A stretch of 64,000 nt of DNA from Rotaria sp. Silwood1 (lineage: Eukaryota > Rotifera > Eurotatoria > Philodinida > Philodinidae), in assembly GCA_905250075.1 (NCBI GenBank), contig CAJNOP010000235.1, forward strand, positions 62,001 to 126,000, given 5' to 3'. The position numbers were made by a program, and so were the translations under genes. Position 1 is the stretch's first letter, and every line of letters starts with the position of its first letter. The notes under the pieces are model-generated. The model made no database searches, was not told the origin of the DNA, and saw only the letters and a list, made by a program, of their open reading frames with translations. Below, piece by piece: positions 39,301-50,231 of this stretch.

Positions 39301-40548
39301 TAACGTTACACATCAATTAGCTGAAAAAAATGACACAATTTTCTCTTGAGAATCGAAATCAATACGCAGTTGATTTTTGAATCAGAAAATGAAAAGTTGA
39401 ATTTCTATTCTTACCGAATATTATATTTTTTTTGAGAACGAGTAAGATCTTTACGAATACATATAGTGATATTTCTAGAATATCTTTCTTCATTTTCTAA
39501 AGTTTCTTTTTTTAGTTAACAGCCTACGTGAAAGCTCTTATCTCCGTTTTGCCTTTTGCAACTCTATTTCTAACGAAGACTGATGACACCGCTGACTTTC
39601 AGAATATTTCCTATTTGTTTTTTTTTCTATTGAAGATACTCATTAGCCCCTGATTGACGTACCAAACATACGAATGGTACAAATTCAGTGCATTTACATT
39701 AAAATAATCTCAATGCGACAAGGGTGTGGGTGTGAAAGAGTAAGTTAGCTCTTAATCTACACCCGCACTCACCCAAAACTGTTCAAGATTGAAATTGTAA
39801 AGGTTATCAAATAAATAAATTTGCTCACTTAAATTAATGTAAAATAAAGTTAATTACCTATAGGTTGATCTATTTTATACATATTAATTGTTTGATCAAT
39901 TGGTAAAAGATAATTAACAAGGCATTGAGAAGTTTCATTTGTTCGTAAAGAAACATTTTGATGATCATCATTAACATATGTTGAATCCATTGTAAAATTG
40001 AAACGAAATGTTTTTATTGGTTTATTATCATTTAAATTATTTTTTATCGTTATTAATGATCTACAAAAAGCTTGATAAGTACATCCACATTTAGCTCTTA
40101 ATGCACATTTACTAGCAAATTGTTTATTTGAACAAAAAGTTAATGAATATTCCATAAAATCACTTTTATAAATTTGACCATCAATTGAATAAGATTTAAG
40201 AGCTGGTAAATAAAACATAATAGTAAGAGATATTGTTGCCAAAATAAGAATTATGTTAAATACAAGACGAAAACGACGAAGATGATCTACGAATAATCCC
40301 AATAATGGATTTGTTATAAATACAATAAATGGAATAATTAAATTAATGTATAAAATTTCAATATCATAAAGAGCACGATTTCGAAGAGTTATATTCAATA
40401 CAGGAACAAATGAACCAAAAGTTGCATACAAAAAAAAATAATGACATTTAAGAAATATATAATAACGATTTAGTAATGATAACGATTTCTTGTCATCGAT
40501 GACATGATCATCATTATTAAGAGTTCGCCTTAAGATTTTTTTATACAT
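33322..40548 (-). CDS. MFS transporter, MFSD6-like, five exons
   Basis: Exons 40548-39858, 38491-37887, 34033-33742, 33682-33623 and 33554-33322 join in frame (phases 1, 0, 1, 1) into 626 residues. Donors and acceptors are GT-AG; the exon 3 donor (GTTGAC) is weak. The first half has hydrophobic segments and a loop GLFVDHLRRFR resembling MFS motif A. A cysteine-rich extracellular loop follows (CSNKQFASKCALRAKCGC). The second half has NSNLFGKQRIFGTLGFGITA, then QGLVYGMCYGLG and GRGIGLLISLL, as in MFSD6-type transporters. Substrate unknown. Introns 1 (1366 bp) and 2 (3853 bp) are much larger than introns 3 and 4 (59 and 68 bp). Intron 1 holds a telomere-like hairpin and intron 2 holds two foldback elements. 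Confidence 0.75.
34372..34904. mobile_element. Foldback element with arms of about 230 bp
   Basis: The left end AAACTAAGATCTATTTCAGA (34372) pairs with the complement at 34904. The arms remain highly similar through AATGTCG and TATAATGG-like inner ends, with a loop of about 70 bases (34609-34674). It lies in intron 2 of the MFS gene. Target duplication is unclear. Confidence 0.75.
35848..36204. mobile_element. Foldback MITE in the MFS intron
   Basis: The left arm TGTGTTTTGAGCACCAAATC continues to about 35930. The right arm starts near 36077 and ends in GATTTGGTGCTCAAAAGACA. The right arm carries an extra 37-base AT-rich segment that duplicates part of TTTTTGATTT. About 150 bases separate the arms. 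Confidence 0.7.
39721..39774. repeat. Telomere-like G/C hairpin 5
   Basis: AGGGTGTGGGTGTGAAAGAG, a spacer with its own small palindrome (TAAGTTAGCTCTTA), then TCTACACCCGCACTCACCC. It lies in intron 1 of the MFS gene. Confidence 0.75.
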
Positions 40549-40714
40549 ACTCGAAAGTTTTATATATTTAGTAAAGAATTTATTTAATAATATTATCTAA
40601 ATAATAATATAAATTATTTAAATGAAATCAACATTTCGAATCTATTTAGTATTATAATTTATTTACAATAAAAAAGACTATAAATTAATACATTCGAATA
40701 AATGAAGAAAGTAT

Positions 40715-40792
40715 AGAGGTATAGGTGAGTGGGGGTGGAGGTGGAGGTGTTCGACTTTTCTACATCCTCATCGATACCTATACACCCACACC
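40715..40792. repeat. Telomere-like G/C hairpin 6
   Basis: GGTGAGTGGGGGTGGAGGTG leads to a pyrimidine-rich spacer (TTCGACTTTTCTACATCC) and ends in ACCTATACACCCACACC. It lies just upstream of the MFS start. Confidence 0.65.
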
Positions 40793-43428
40793 AAAGTTTC
40801 GGTCATTCCAATTTTTAAACTAAAATAGTTTTGTTGATAGACAAGTATGCATGATAACTATAGTAAAACCAGTATATCGGATCTATATGTCATGGAATCA
40901 CACGATCGATCGGTGATTTATGTACGATATTGAAGTCCTATCAAAAAGCTATCAAATTCATAACATGAGTACCGTATTATCTTATCTCTAATAATACTGA
41001 AATTAAATCCATCATGATAGAACCAATTATAAAAGAAAAATCAAATATAAGGTATTTTGTGGATAGCTTTTGACTTTCAAGATTCAATCAAAACTTCATG
41101 AAACTAGTACTAAAATGTTAATCTGATCATGTTCTTTCGGTTGACATATGATTCAATGGGGTTAGAACAAAAAAAGTACTAATTGATCGATTTGACGTCA
41201 TATACATCTCCTTCTGTCCTTTTTAGATATTTCTACAATAATCATGCGAATTTTTTTCTAGTATTATTTTTTGTTTCTATATTTTATTTATCTAGTAATA
41301 ATTGTAATAGAGATTTTATGAATAAATGTTTTGTTAAGTCCCTTACATGTAGAGTTAAATAAATTGGTACTTCTATAAGTCTAAAGAATTTAATGACAAA
41401 TTTTGATACAGAGATTATACATTTGTGAAACTGATCGAGATCGTTTGAAAAAAAAAATATTAAATGATATGTTCTCTGAGATAAACTCATATTAGAATAA
41501 TTGTTAATAAGTTGTCGTTCTTTTCAAAATCAATGCCTAAACAATATTAGGAGAACCAGATGTCTAGTCAAAACAATAGTATACAAACAATTGAACACAT
41601 GGAAATACCTATTATGAATAGTTGAAACTTAAAAAAATACTCAAAAATAATTTCAAAAAAGTTCTTCAATGTTGGAGAGTTCAGTTTTATTGTAAGATAA
41701 CATTTTTATTTATTCGCTAATATTAGACCTAATGAAGATTATTCATATTGACCTAATTTCCTAATAAATTCTGTCGAGATTTAATTGTTTTATAATTATT
41801 TTTTCTGATTTGTTACTTGAATATAAACAAAATCCGAAATGTCTTCAATTGAATTTAACATTATTTCAAAGATCAGACATGTGAACCATAAATTCATTGA
41901 ATATGTCAATGAAGTCAACGACTCTGATATAAAAATGGAATATTTATCAATTTTCTAAATTACCTCTTAGTCGAATTATGATCGAATACCATTGTATAAA
42001 AATAAGATTAATAAAAACATATTTTCAAATAATAAAAGTAGTTGAAATTAGTTTCAACTTAATCTTATATATGTATTTTAGAATGTCGACAGAAAAGAAC
42101 GAGTCTACAACTGATTCTTTCATTCTGTAGAGATATCAATGTATGTTATTTTCTTTTGCTTTATTATCTGTATACGATCAAAGTTTCCTTTCTTTTTTTA
42201 CACTCAACAGTAGAACATGTTAATGATAGGGCATTGGGTCTTTTTTCGTTGTTTGCACTACGTAGAGAAATAAAGCCGTCACGTGCGTGCAAATGTGTCT
42301 ATTACTTAACCAGTCCACAAATAAATTCTTATGAGATTGATACCGGAAAACTGGACAAGTCGTCACAAAATAATATTGAAGACAATAGATTGAATAATCA
42401 AATTTTTGATTAGACGAATCTCTTTAAAAAAACAAATAGCTAGGACCATTTTTTAAATAGTTCGATAACAAAAGAAAAACAATAGAAGTGTTTCACGTTT
42501 GATTATTGTGTTCACTATTGATTAGTTTATTAATACAATTAATCACAAAGTTTAAAGAAAAATATTGACGTTTGTATTTATATGTATTGCTATTCTTTGA
42601 AAAAGATTTCATCATAGTTATTTAAATCTTCTAGGTAAATATTTCTTTTAATTATGTTAAACAGATTCAAACACTTATCTATACATTGATTAAATGCTAA
42701 TTTGATTTGCTCTTATTATTTTCAAATAAGAACATAGAGATTTATTTAACTACACTTTGGAGATTCAGGCCGACCTGTACGAAAATATTCTTTTTCAAAA
42801 ACCTAAATGTTGGCTAAAACACACCCATAAAGGATCTACCATTTTCTGTTTAAAAGAATAAATATAATTTAATTTAGAATAAAGCAGAAAACACAGAATT
42901 TCTAGACTAAGTACCTATTTGAAAGTCTACTATTCTGTATATTGTAAACCCAACAAATAGGTAACGTCTAATCAAGTTCAAGATTTTACCAGATATTCCT
43001 AGATATGTATCCTAATACTGGTAATTGCGCCGATTGATGGATTCTTTGCTAGGCTATTTTAGAAGCTTAGCAAAAACCTGACGACTTCGGGTGGAAATGC
43101 ATTTTTTGGTATTCATATTTCACTTGAATAGGAAACTAAACTGATATTCAGAATCAATTTGTCGAGTTGCATTGGAGCATATATGCAAAGAGTTATTTTC
43201 ATAAAAAAAGCAGTTTTGACTAGAATTGTACCCAAAGAGACTAGTAGGAAACATTCTCCTTCATCAATATCACTCAAATTGTGTCTTATCTCAATGCATG
43301 TGATCGCGAAACTAGTCAAAGATATATTTATTTTATCATTTCTTTGATTAATTGTGGTAAACATTATAAAATATCTGATGCCTTCTTTACATTATCATAT
43401 TATTTTAAGTATATTCTTCTTATAATGC
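40793..43428. other. Intergenic stretch, nothing recognised
   Basis: Short frames at 42156-42413 (plus, 85 codons) and 43113-43364 (minus, 83 codons) are not recognised and carry no known motif. Confidence 0.5.
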
Positions 43429-43476
43429 GGGATGTGGGTGTGGGTTTAATTCAAGATAAGATCTACACCCACACCC
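43429..43476. repeat. Telomere-like G/C hairpin 7
   Basis: GGGATGTGGGTGTGGG, spacer TTTAATTCAAGATAAGATC, then TACACCCACACCC. This is one of the cleanest short copies: both arms contain two near-perfect hexamers. Confidence 0.8.
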
Positions 43477-43489
43477 TCCTATTTTAGCC

Positions 43490-43745
43490 GTTACAAAAAC
43501 CCTGTACAATTCGTTACGAAACCCATGTAATTTCTGTACGTAAATGACGCACGACTAGCATATATTTCATTACGAAATTCCTGTTGCTTCGTTGCGAAAG
43601 CTCTGCAACTGTTATGAACTCTCTGTATTAACCGTTCCGATCGTCCTGTACATTTCGTTACGACAATTCTGTTTTTTTGGATATTCCTATTTTTGGCGTT
43701 ACGAAAGTCCTCATTTTTGCTGTTTGTTCAACTCGTTACGTGACG
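43490..43745. repeat. Degenerate tandem repeat of about 23 bp
   Basis: At least seven copies of a unit near TTCGTTACGAAAGTCCTGTA are recognisable, some separated by extra sequence. Each contains CGTTACGAA or a one-base variant, itself nearly palindromic. The array begins about a dozen bases after hairpin 7. Confidence 0.6.
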
Positions 43746-46255
43746 AGTTGAAACTTTCTCTACAAATGATCTTCATTCATTTCATTGGCATTAATACAAG
43801 CATTAAAATCGTAAATGCATATATGTACATTCACTGAAGAAACAAATTTTACAGGAAAAAAAAACACATATTACTATCATATATCATTCAAACTTGTATT
43901 CTTCAATTAAACAACAACTCTATCTTACGTTCTTAAATATTTTTCGTTATTGGCTTATTTTCTGTCACTAATATTTTTCTTTGTATTTGTAATTTGTGCT
44001 GTATATTTAATCTATAGATGTCTACTTCAATAAAATGCATAATGTGCGAGAAAATATTTGTCCATTTAAACGACGGTAAAGAACTCGTTCTCCTATTGCT
44101 AACAATGATGATGAATGAAGTGAAAATTATCCTTTTAGCGCATTTCCTACAGACGAAGTAAGTAAGTAAATCGTGTAGAAAGTATTGCACAATATAATCC
44201 AATGTGAATAAAAACTTTTTTCCAGTAGAGAAATACCATATAATCGATAGAAACAAACACTACAGTGATACTTATTTCTTGCTGACTCGAAAATTTAGCT
44301 GATATATCATACGAGCACGTATATAAATAAATGTTAAATTAATAGTGGAGAAAAAAAAACTTTTTTGACGGTCTTGGACGTGCTTTTTATTTGTATGGTC
44401 CGGTTCTAAATCAGGACGCTTTCATTTTTCACTTTTTTTACTAGAACTACTAATATGAAGAGAAAGTCATGGTTAAAAATTTCAAATCAAAGATTTCTTG
44501 TTAAATATCAAAATCTGCTGAGAAAATCAACGAAAAATACAATAATTTAGCAAGATAGACTCAGAAAATTGAATTATTTAGACTACTTACCTTTTCATTA
44601 GCTTATACCGAAAAACACATGATCACTATTGATCTTCTCTTTAATCTGTCTCTTCCTCCTTCTATACATATATATTGCATGCGAGAGAGGAGAAAAGAAT
44701 AAAAACTAATGAAAGAAATAGAAGAGCAAGAGATGTGACATCTTACAATGAAACTTAGGCTATACATTTATGCACGAGTGTCACATAAACTCATAGGTCA
44801 CTGTCTGATCTTTCTCGGTATACATTCCAGAAAAGAAAAAAACACCTATTCACATATATGCTACTCATCCCATCTGTGAATATCAACAAACGATTGAATG
44901 GATGTAATCTTCGTGATCGACTTTTATTTCAGATGAAGGAAAATATGAATAACAATGACTGTTGATATTTATATCGACTCAAGAAAGATACAGAAAAAAA
45001 AAGAGTAAATGTACACAATCGGAAGAACTGGATGAAAATGGTTTAATCCATGTAACAGTAAGAAGAAACGAGAAAACAAATTACAATCGCAGAAAAATCA
45101 CATAGCATTTCTTCTGTGGCAAAAATAAGTCATGAAAGCAAGTACAAGAAAGAAAACATAATCAATGACATAGCACATCTAGCTAGCACAAATAGTTATC
45201 AGCAATAACAGATCACAAGAATCAAAAATCGAAGCGAACTATTCAACTGACAAAAAAAGGAAGAAAGCGAATTAAGATTGTCACACATTGTATAGGTTAA
45301 CACACATACGTACGAACATTTATTTTTCAATTTATGTAACATGCAAAATTTGTAGAACCAGAGTTCGCCTATTATCAATTTATCAGTATACAAAACTGGT
45401 AAATACATGGGATTGATAAGCTATCATCATTAGATCGACTTCTTGCCTATACAAAATTCTGCGAAGAACCCGAAAACTAGAACAGAATTTCATGGTAATA
45501 GAACTCTTCGAACATTTGATTGGCATTTTTAAAATCCAAGCACAATTTTAATGTCACATACGAAGAGCTACAACAACAGGTCTCTATAGTTGTCGAGACG
45601 AAATTCTGCTGATAATTCACAGAATCAAGAGAAATTTTGACAGAATTCTTAAAGGTAAACAGAAGCGATATTTCTGCTCTTTGAATCGATCTAAAATATT
45701 AATAGAATGGAAACTACGATTTAGTCAACATTATCGAAAGGATAGCCTTCACATTCAGAAGAAAACTCTTTTCTCCAAATGATTAAATATCATGTGTGAA
45801 GAGAAAAATTTCTACAATCAGACACAATAATGATTAGTCTTTTTTATGAGACTTTTTCGATATTATAGAAGATTCTAAAACAAAGGTCTTTTGTACTCTT
45901 AACAATAACCGTGTCACAAAATCTCTACGAATATGAGCAACAATAATGTGCATCGCCTAGTTCTTGTTCTCATTGATTATCAAAGGAACTGAAGCATAGT
46001 TTCTATTTATATACAGTCAATTTAGCTATCGTTTTGTTCTGCTTGTTTCTTTCCTTATTCAAGACATTCAACATCGTTTGATGAAAACAAAAGAGCCAAT
46101 TGTCATATGTATATGCATGTCATTTGAGAAAATCTTGTAATCAACCAGAATATAGTGTGAGAACGAATGAGTAAATCAGTTTGAATGAAATGATCGTTCT
46201 TTCCACCATGGCTGATTATCACAGCAACCTAGGAGATAGCATTAAGCGACATTTT
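43746..46255. other. Intergenic stretch, nothing recognised
   Basis: Several short frames (for example 43933-44256 minus, 107 codons) show no recognisable domain. No RNA gene was seen. Confidence 0.5.
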
Positions 46256-46309
46256 GATGTGGATGTGTTGATCTTTTCGTCATCTATACTAACATCCACA
46301 TTCACATCT
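46256..46309. repeat. Telomere-like G/C hairpin 8 (degenerate)
   Basis: GATGTGGATGTGTTGATC, spacer TTTTCGTCATCTATACTAAC, then ATCCACATTCACATC. A smaller GTGTGAAGAT...ATTCACAC palindrome follows directly (46311-46340). Confidence 0.55.
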
Positions 46310-46476
46310 TTGTGTGAAGATATGAATCACATTCACACGCACAACATTTCATGTTGCACATTTGTTTTTAAACTACTGACGGTTTCTTTGGTGATTTTAG
46401 TCAGATAAGAAACGCAATTTATTTATAATAACGTTGATAAAACAATAGAAATATTTTTATTGAATACAAAAATTGT

Positions 46477-47751
46477 TTAATAATCACAAGGATCATCTTT
46501 TGTTTGTATTAAATTTGGAGAAAATTTTTGATTTGAAATGATATCTAAAACAAATTTTCCAACTGTTTGATAATCCTCTAATTCCATATATATTTGTGCA
46601 CTAATTCGACAATAAAATTTATTATCAAATTGAAACATTGGTAAAAATATATTATATTGATTAATTAATTTTTGATATAAATTATTCATTTTATCTTTTG
46701 TATCAATATATAAAGGTAATTCAATATTATTCATTGTACTTATAAATGTTTCATTTGATGTTAATGTTGAACTATTCCACATATTTGCAATTAAATTTCC
46801 AGCTTGAATAGCTAATTGATGATTATAATTGAAAATATCTGTTTCATTTGCAATTGTTTGTCGAAAATCTAAAGCATCTGATATAGTCAAATAAGGACTA
46901 TAATCTTTTGTTCCAAGCCAAAAAAATTCATTTTGAAATGATTGTAAATAACCAAATGATGTTATTATTGGATGAATTAATTTTTGTAAATCTTTTTTTA
47001 CATAAAGTAAACAAGCACTTCGATGATTATATAACCATTTATGTGTATTTGATAAATAAAAATCTGGATCTAATTTTGTTAAATTAAGTTCAATAGCACC
47101 AACTGCATGTGCACCATCAATTAATGTTAAAATTTCTTGTTGACGAAAATATTTTATCATTGTTTCAATATCAAATAATATTGCTGGTACTGAACTAATA
47201 TGATCGAAAATAATTAATTTAACATTTTTTATTTTGTCTATTACATCTTGAGTTTTTTTTAATAATAAATCTATATTTTGAATAGTTTGATGATCAATTT
47301 CTATTTGAATAATTTGTTCTTGAGTAAAGAGTTCTGTTGAAATATATTGTAATGTTAATTTAACCATTCCATATGCAATATCATAATATAATATAGTTTC
47401 ATTTGATTGAAATTTTAATGATTTAAGAATTGAATTTACTCCAGCTGATGCATTTTCAAGTATAACAAGATCATCTGGATCACAATTAATATATTTACTT
47501 AATTTTTTTCGTAAATTTTCCATTTCAATTTGAAGATCTAAGCGAAACCATCGATCAGGATTACGTTCAGCTTTTAATTGATATTCTCGAAGCTTGTCAT
47601 GAACATATTTTGGTGCTGAACCATATGAACCATGATTGATATTTATATAAGATGGATCAAGAGAAAAAAGTGGTAATAATGAATGACCAAAAGAATCAAC
47701 CGGACAACTGATCCAACAAAGTAAAAGACATATCAAGAGAAGTCTTTTCAT
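46477..47751 (-). CDS. Class V aminotransferase-like PLP enzyme (isopenicillin N epimerase-like), secreted
   Basis: Intact single-exon frame of 424 residues from the ATG at 47751. An upstream in-frame TTG is rejected because the ATG begins a clean signal peptide (MKRLLLICLLLCWISC). Family features in order: INHGSYGSAP near the N-terminus; RNPDRWFRLDL; NASAGVNS for cofactor phosphate binding; DHISSVPAIL; LIDGAHAVGAIEL with the PLP-contacting aspartate; and SNTHKWLY, whose lysine should form the Schiff base. Related proteins include isopenicillin N epimerase and hercynylcysteine sulfoxide lyase types, so it may act on a sulfur-containing or amino acid substrate; the exact reaction is unknown. 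AATAAA on the minus strand (46456-46461) lies 16 bases after the stop. A secreted form is unusual for PLP enzymes. Confidence 0.8.
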   Translation of the reverse strand: MKRLLLICLLLCWISCPVDSFGHSLLPLFSLDPSYININHGSYGSAPKYVHDKLREYQLKAERNPDRWFRLDLQIEMENLRKKLSKYINCDPDDLVILENASAGVNSILKSLKFQSNETILYYDIAYGMVKLTLQYISTELFTQEQIIQIEIDHQTIQNIDLLLKKTQDVIDKIKNVKLIIFDHISSVPAILFDIETMIKYFRQQEILTLIDGAHAVGAIELNLTKLDPDFYLSNTHKWLYNHRSACLLYVKKDLQKLIHPIITSFGYLQSFQNEFFWLGTKDYSPYLTISDALDFRQTIANETDIFNYNHQLAIQAGNLIANMWNSSTLTSNETFISTMNNIELPLYIDTKDKMNNLYQKLINQYNIFLPMFQFDNKFYCRISAQIYMELEDYQTVGKFVLDIISNQKFSPNLIQTKDDPCDY

Positions 47752-47799
47752 TTTGTCACACAATGAATACAAGTTATCAGTTGATTTGGCTTGCTTCTA

Positions 47800-50231
47800 T
47801 TATCAATGTAAAACGAAAATAATTTTCTATTCGCTTTTTTGTTTTTTTTTTCTCTATTATCTTATCTTCGAACATAAGATACTCACCTCTTTAGTATTTC
47901 ATCCGCCTAGTTACTTATATTTCTAGCTTACTCTCTATATCAGGATGATGAATTATTTATATTAATCAATTCAAACAGACAATCAAGGTATTGTAAATTT
48001 TATGATTTTGAAGATTTCAGTAACACGTTCTATAATACTACAAAGAAACAGTGATGGAGTCTAAAAACGTGATCAGACTCAAGGCAGCTACGGTTCATCA
48101 CATCTATTAGACACTATACCTAAAAATACATCATGCCAGCAACAATGAAATAAAAAACACCAATCACAAACCAATTATATTCCTCTATCGTATCTTTTAT
48201 TCTAGAGGGTGTTAGTTGCTTCTCTTCCCCTAAAAAATCGATCCTGATGCAGGAACATTCAAATTGCATGAAATTTTTACGAGACGTTAGAGCTAGTCTG
48301 AGAAGGCGATGGTAAAATTTTCAGCTGTATATCATGATGTTTTTAGAAGATATTCAACGAATAAAGGTTAAAATAACTCAATAAGCAAAACAAATTTTTC
48401 TGCTCAAGCTCATTCTGTGTATTTAACTTATTTTTGTTTGAAAGAACATGTCAGAAATGGAATGCAATACAGAGCTTTCTTTTAAAATTCTTACTTTTAA
48501 AGGAGAGAAAAGACATGACAAGTTTCATGATTCAAAAAAAAAAAAATTCGAAATATGGCGTTCCCAATATATAAGTATTTGAGTACATAATAAAAATGAA
48601 TTTCTATCAACAAAGGACACTGTACTGCACTGCGTCTTGAAATGCTCTTTCAAAGAAAGAAGCTATTGGTTTCAATGAAACTTCTTCGAGAATCTGAGAT
48701 GCGCAATAGAAAACTTGTAGAACGAGAAAAAAAACCAACAAGATTTTTTGAATAGGAAATGACAACACTCTTCAAAAATTTTTGGAGGGTAGATGTAATC
48801 AAATCAAGTTTTTGCGAATTTTCGTTGGAAGAGAGAAAGAATAATTGTTAGTGTAATTCTTGTTACTAAACCTATTTCACACAATTGTTGATTGGATACT
48901 GTGATAGATTCTTCTTGCAAACAGTTGAGAAATTGGTTAGTTTCCTCAATGGAAGGATCTTCTTTTTGAATTTGCTCGTCAGAAAAAAAATTTTTCCAAC
49001 TTTCATCTGATTGTTGGCAGAAGGAAAATTTTGATTTGAAAATGCATTCTATCGATTACTCGATTGCAAAGACCCTGTTGGTTTGTTAAAATGTTCACCG
49101 TACTCATAGAAGGAAATATCGGAAATGATCCAAATTTTCTGAAAAGTGATGTATTTTGGAACGGTTCGTTTCGATCACCGTGATGATGATTATGGCAATC
49201 TCCGAACTTTCTAATCGGTATACTATTTTTGTAGGAGTCATTTCTGACATTGAATAATTGATGAGAGAAATTTACTTTTTTTTGGAAAGTTGAACATTGC
49301 TGATCCAATTTGTATTCAAGAGAGACCTATCATATATTATCAAGAGTGCTTGAAGAATAATTTATATGAGTTCTTTTAAGAATTCATTTAACTATTGCAC
49401 GTTTTGTGAAAATAAGAGATGTAAAGATTGTTTCATAGATTTATGACCAGTTTGAGTTTTTTTTGTATTGTTTGAATTTGTGATTTTGAACCGATGCAAA
49501 ACATATGTATATATATATAGGCACCATCTGAGTCATTATTCGAAATTTTCTATATCCATATGAAGAAATACGTCTGGCGAGCAAGTGATAGAAGCTTGGA
49601 ATTAAGAATCTAGTGATGGGCTTTGGTGGCCAGTTCTGTCCGGTTAAGAGCACACTTAGAAGAATTTGTCAACCCGATTCGTTCAAGAGACTCCTGTTTT
49701 GAAATCGTTTAATTTTCTATTGGGCTTTTCAGCGGTAACTTGTCATAATTATTAACGTAACTAGTCAATATAGACACGATTATTAAAAAAGCATGCTACT
49801 AGAAAACATGCGAAAACATATCAAATTAATTTTTTACTATTTGTTGTACTAGAATGAGAAAAACATCAGTCATGCACTCAATATGAGTCACATTTAACAT
49901 TGTATTCTCATGGAGTGTAATATTAAAATACGTTTCGACATGTTTTCTTTTTTTATATGGTTGAGACAAAAATATCATGAAAAACCAATTCAATAAGATT
50001 ATTTGAATATGTTTACAACAATGTCTATGCCCAAAATAGCACTGAAGTTTATGAAATAGGATAGATATGTCTTAGGAGAAATTCATTTTTAATCAGGCGC
50101 AAAACTACGAAATAATTTATTTTATTTACAAATAAATTTTAGTTTTAGGTATGCGTATCTGAATGAAGAGAAGATCGACATCCACATCCACCACATTCGT
50201 TTTTTCCCCGAATTGTATCAATAACGCGCAA
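47800..50231. other. Intergenic stretch, nothing recognised
   Basis: Short frames such as 49003-49308 (minus, 101 codons) are not recognised. Near 50151-50202 a very weak G-arm/C-arm pattern occurs (GTATGCGTATC, AGAGAAGATCGAC, ATCCACATCCACC) that might be a worn telomere-like hairpin. Confidence 0.45.

Noticed and set aside
50151-50202. Further telomere-like hairpin
   Set aside because: The spacer AGAGAAGATC fits the family, but the G-arm is too degraded to call; mentioned only as a possible worn copy.
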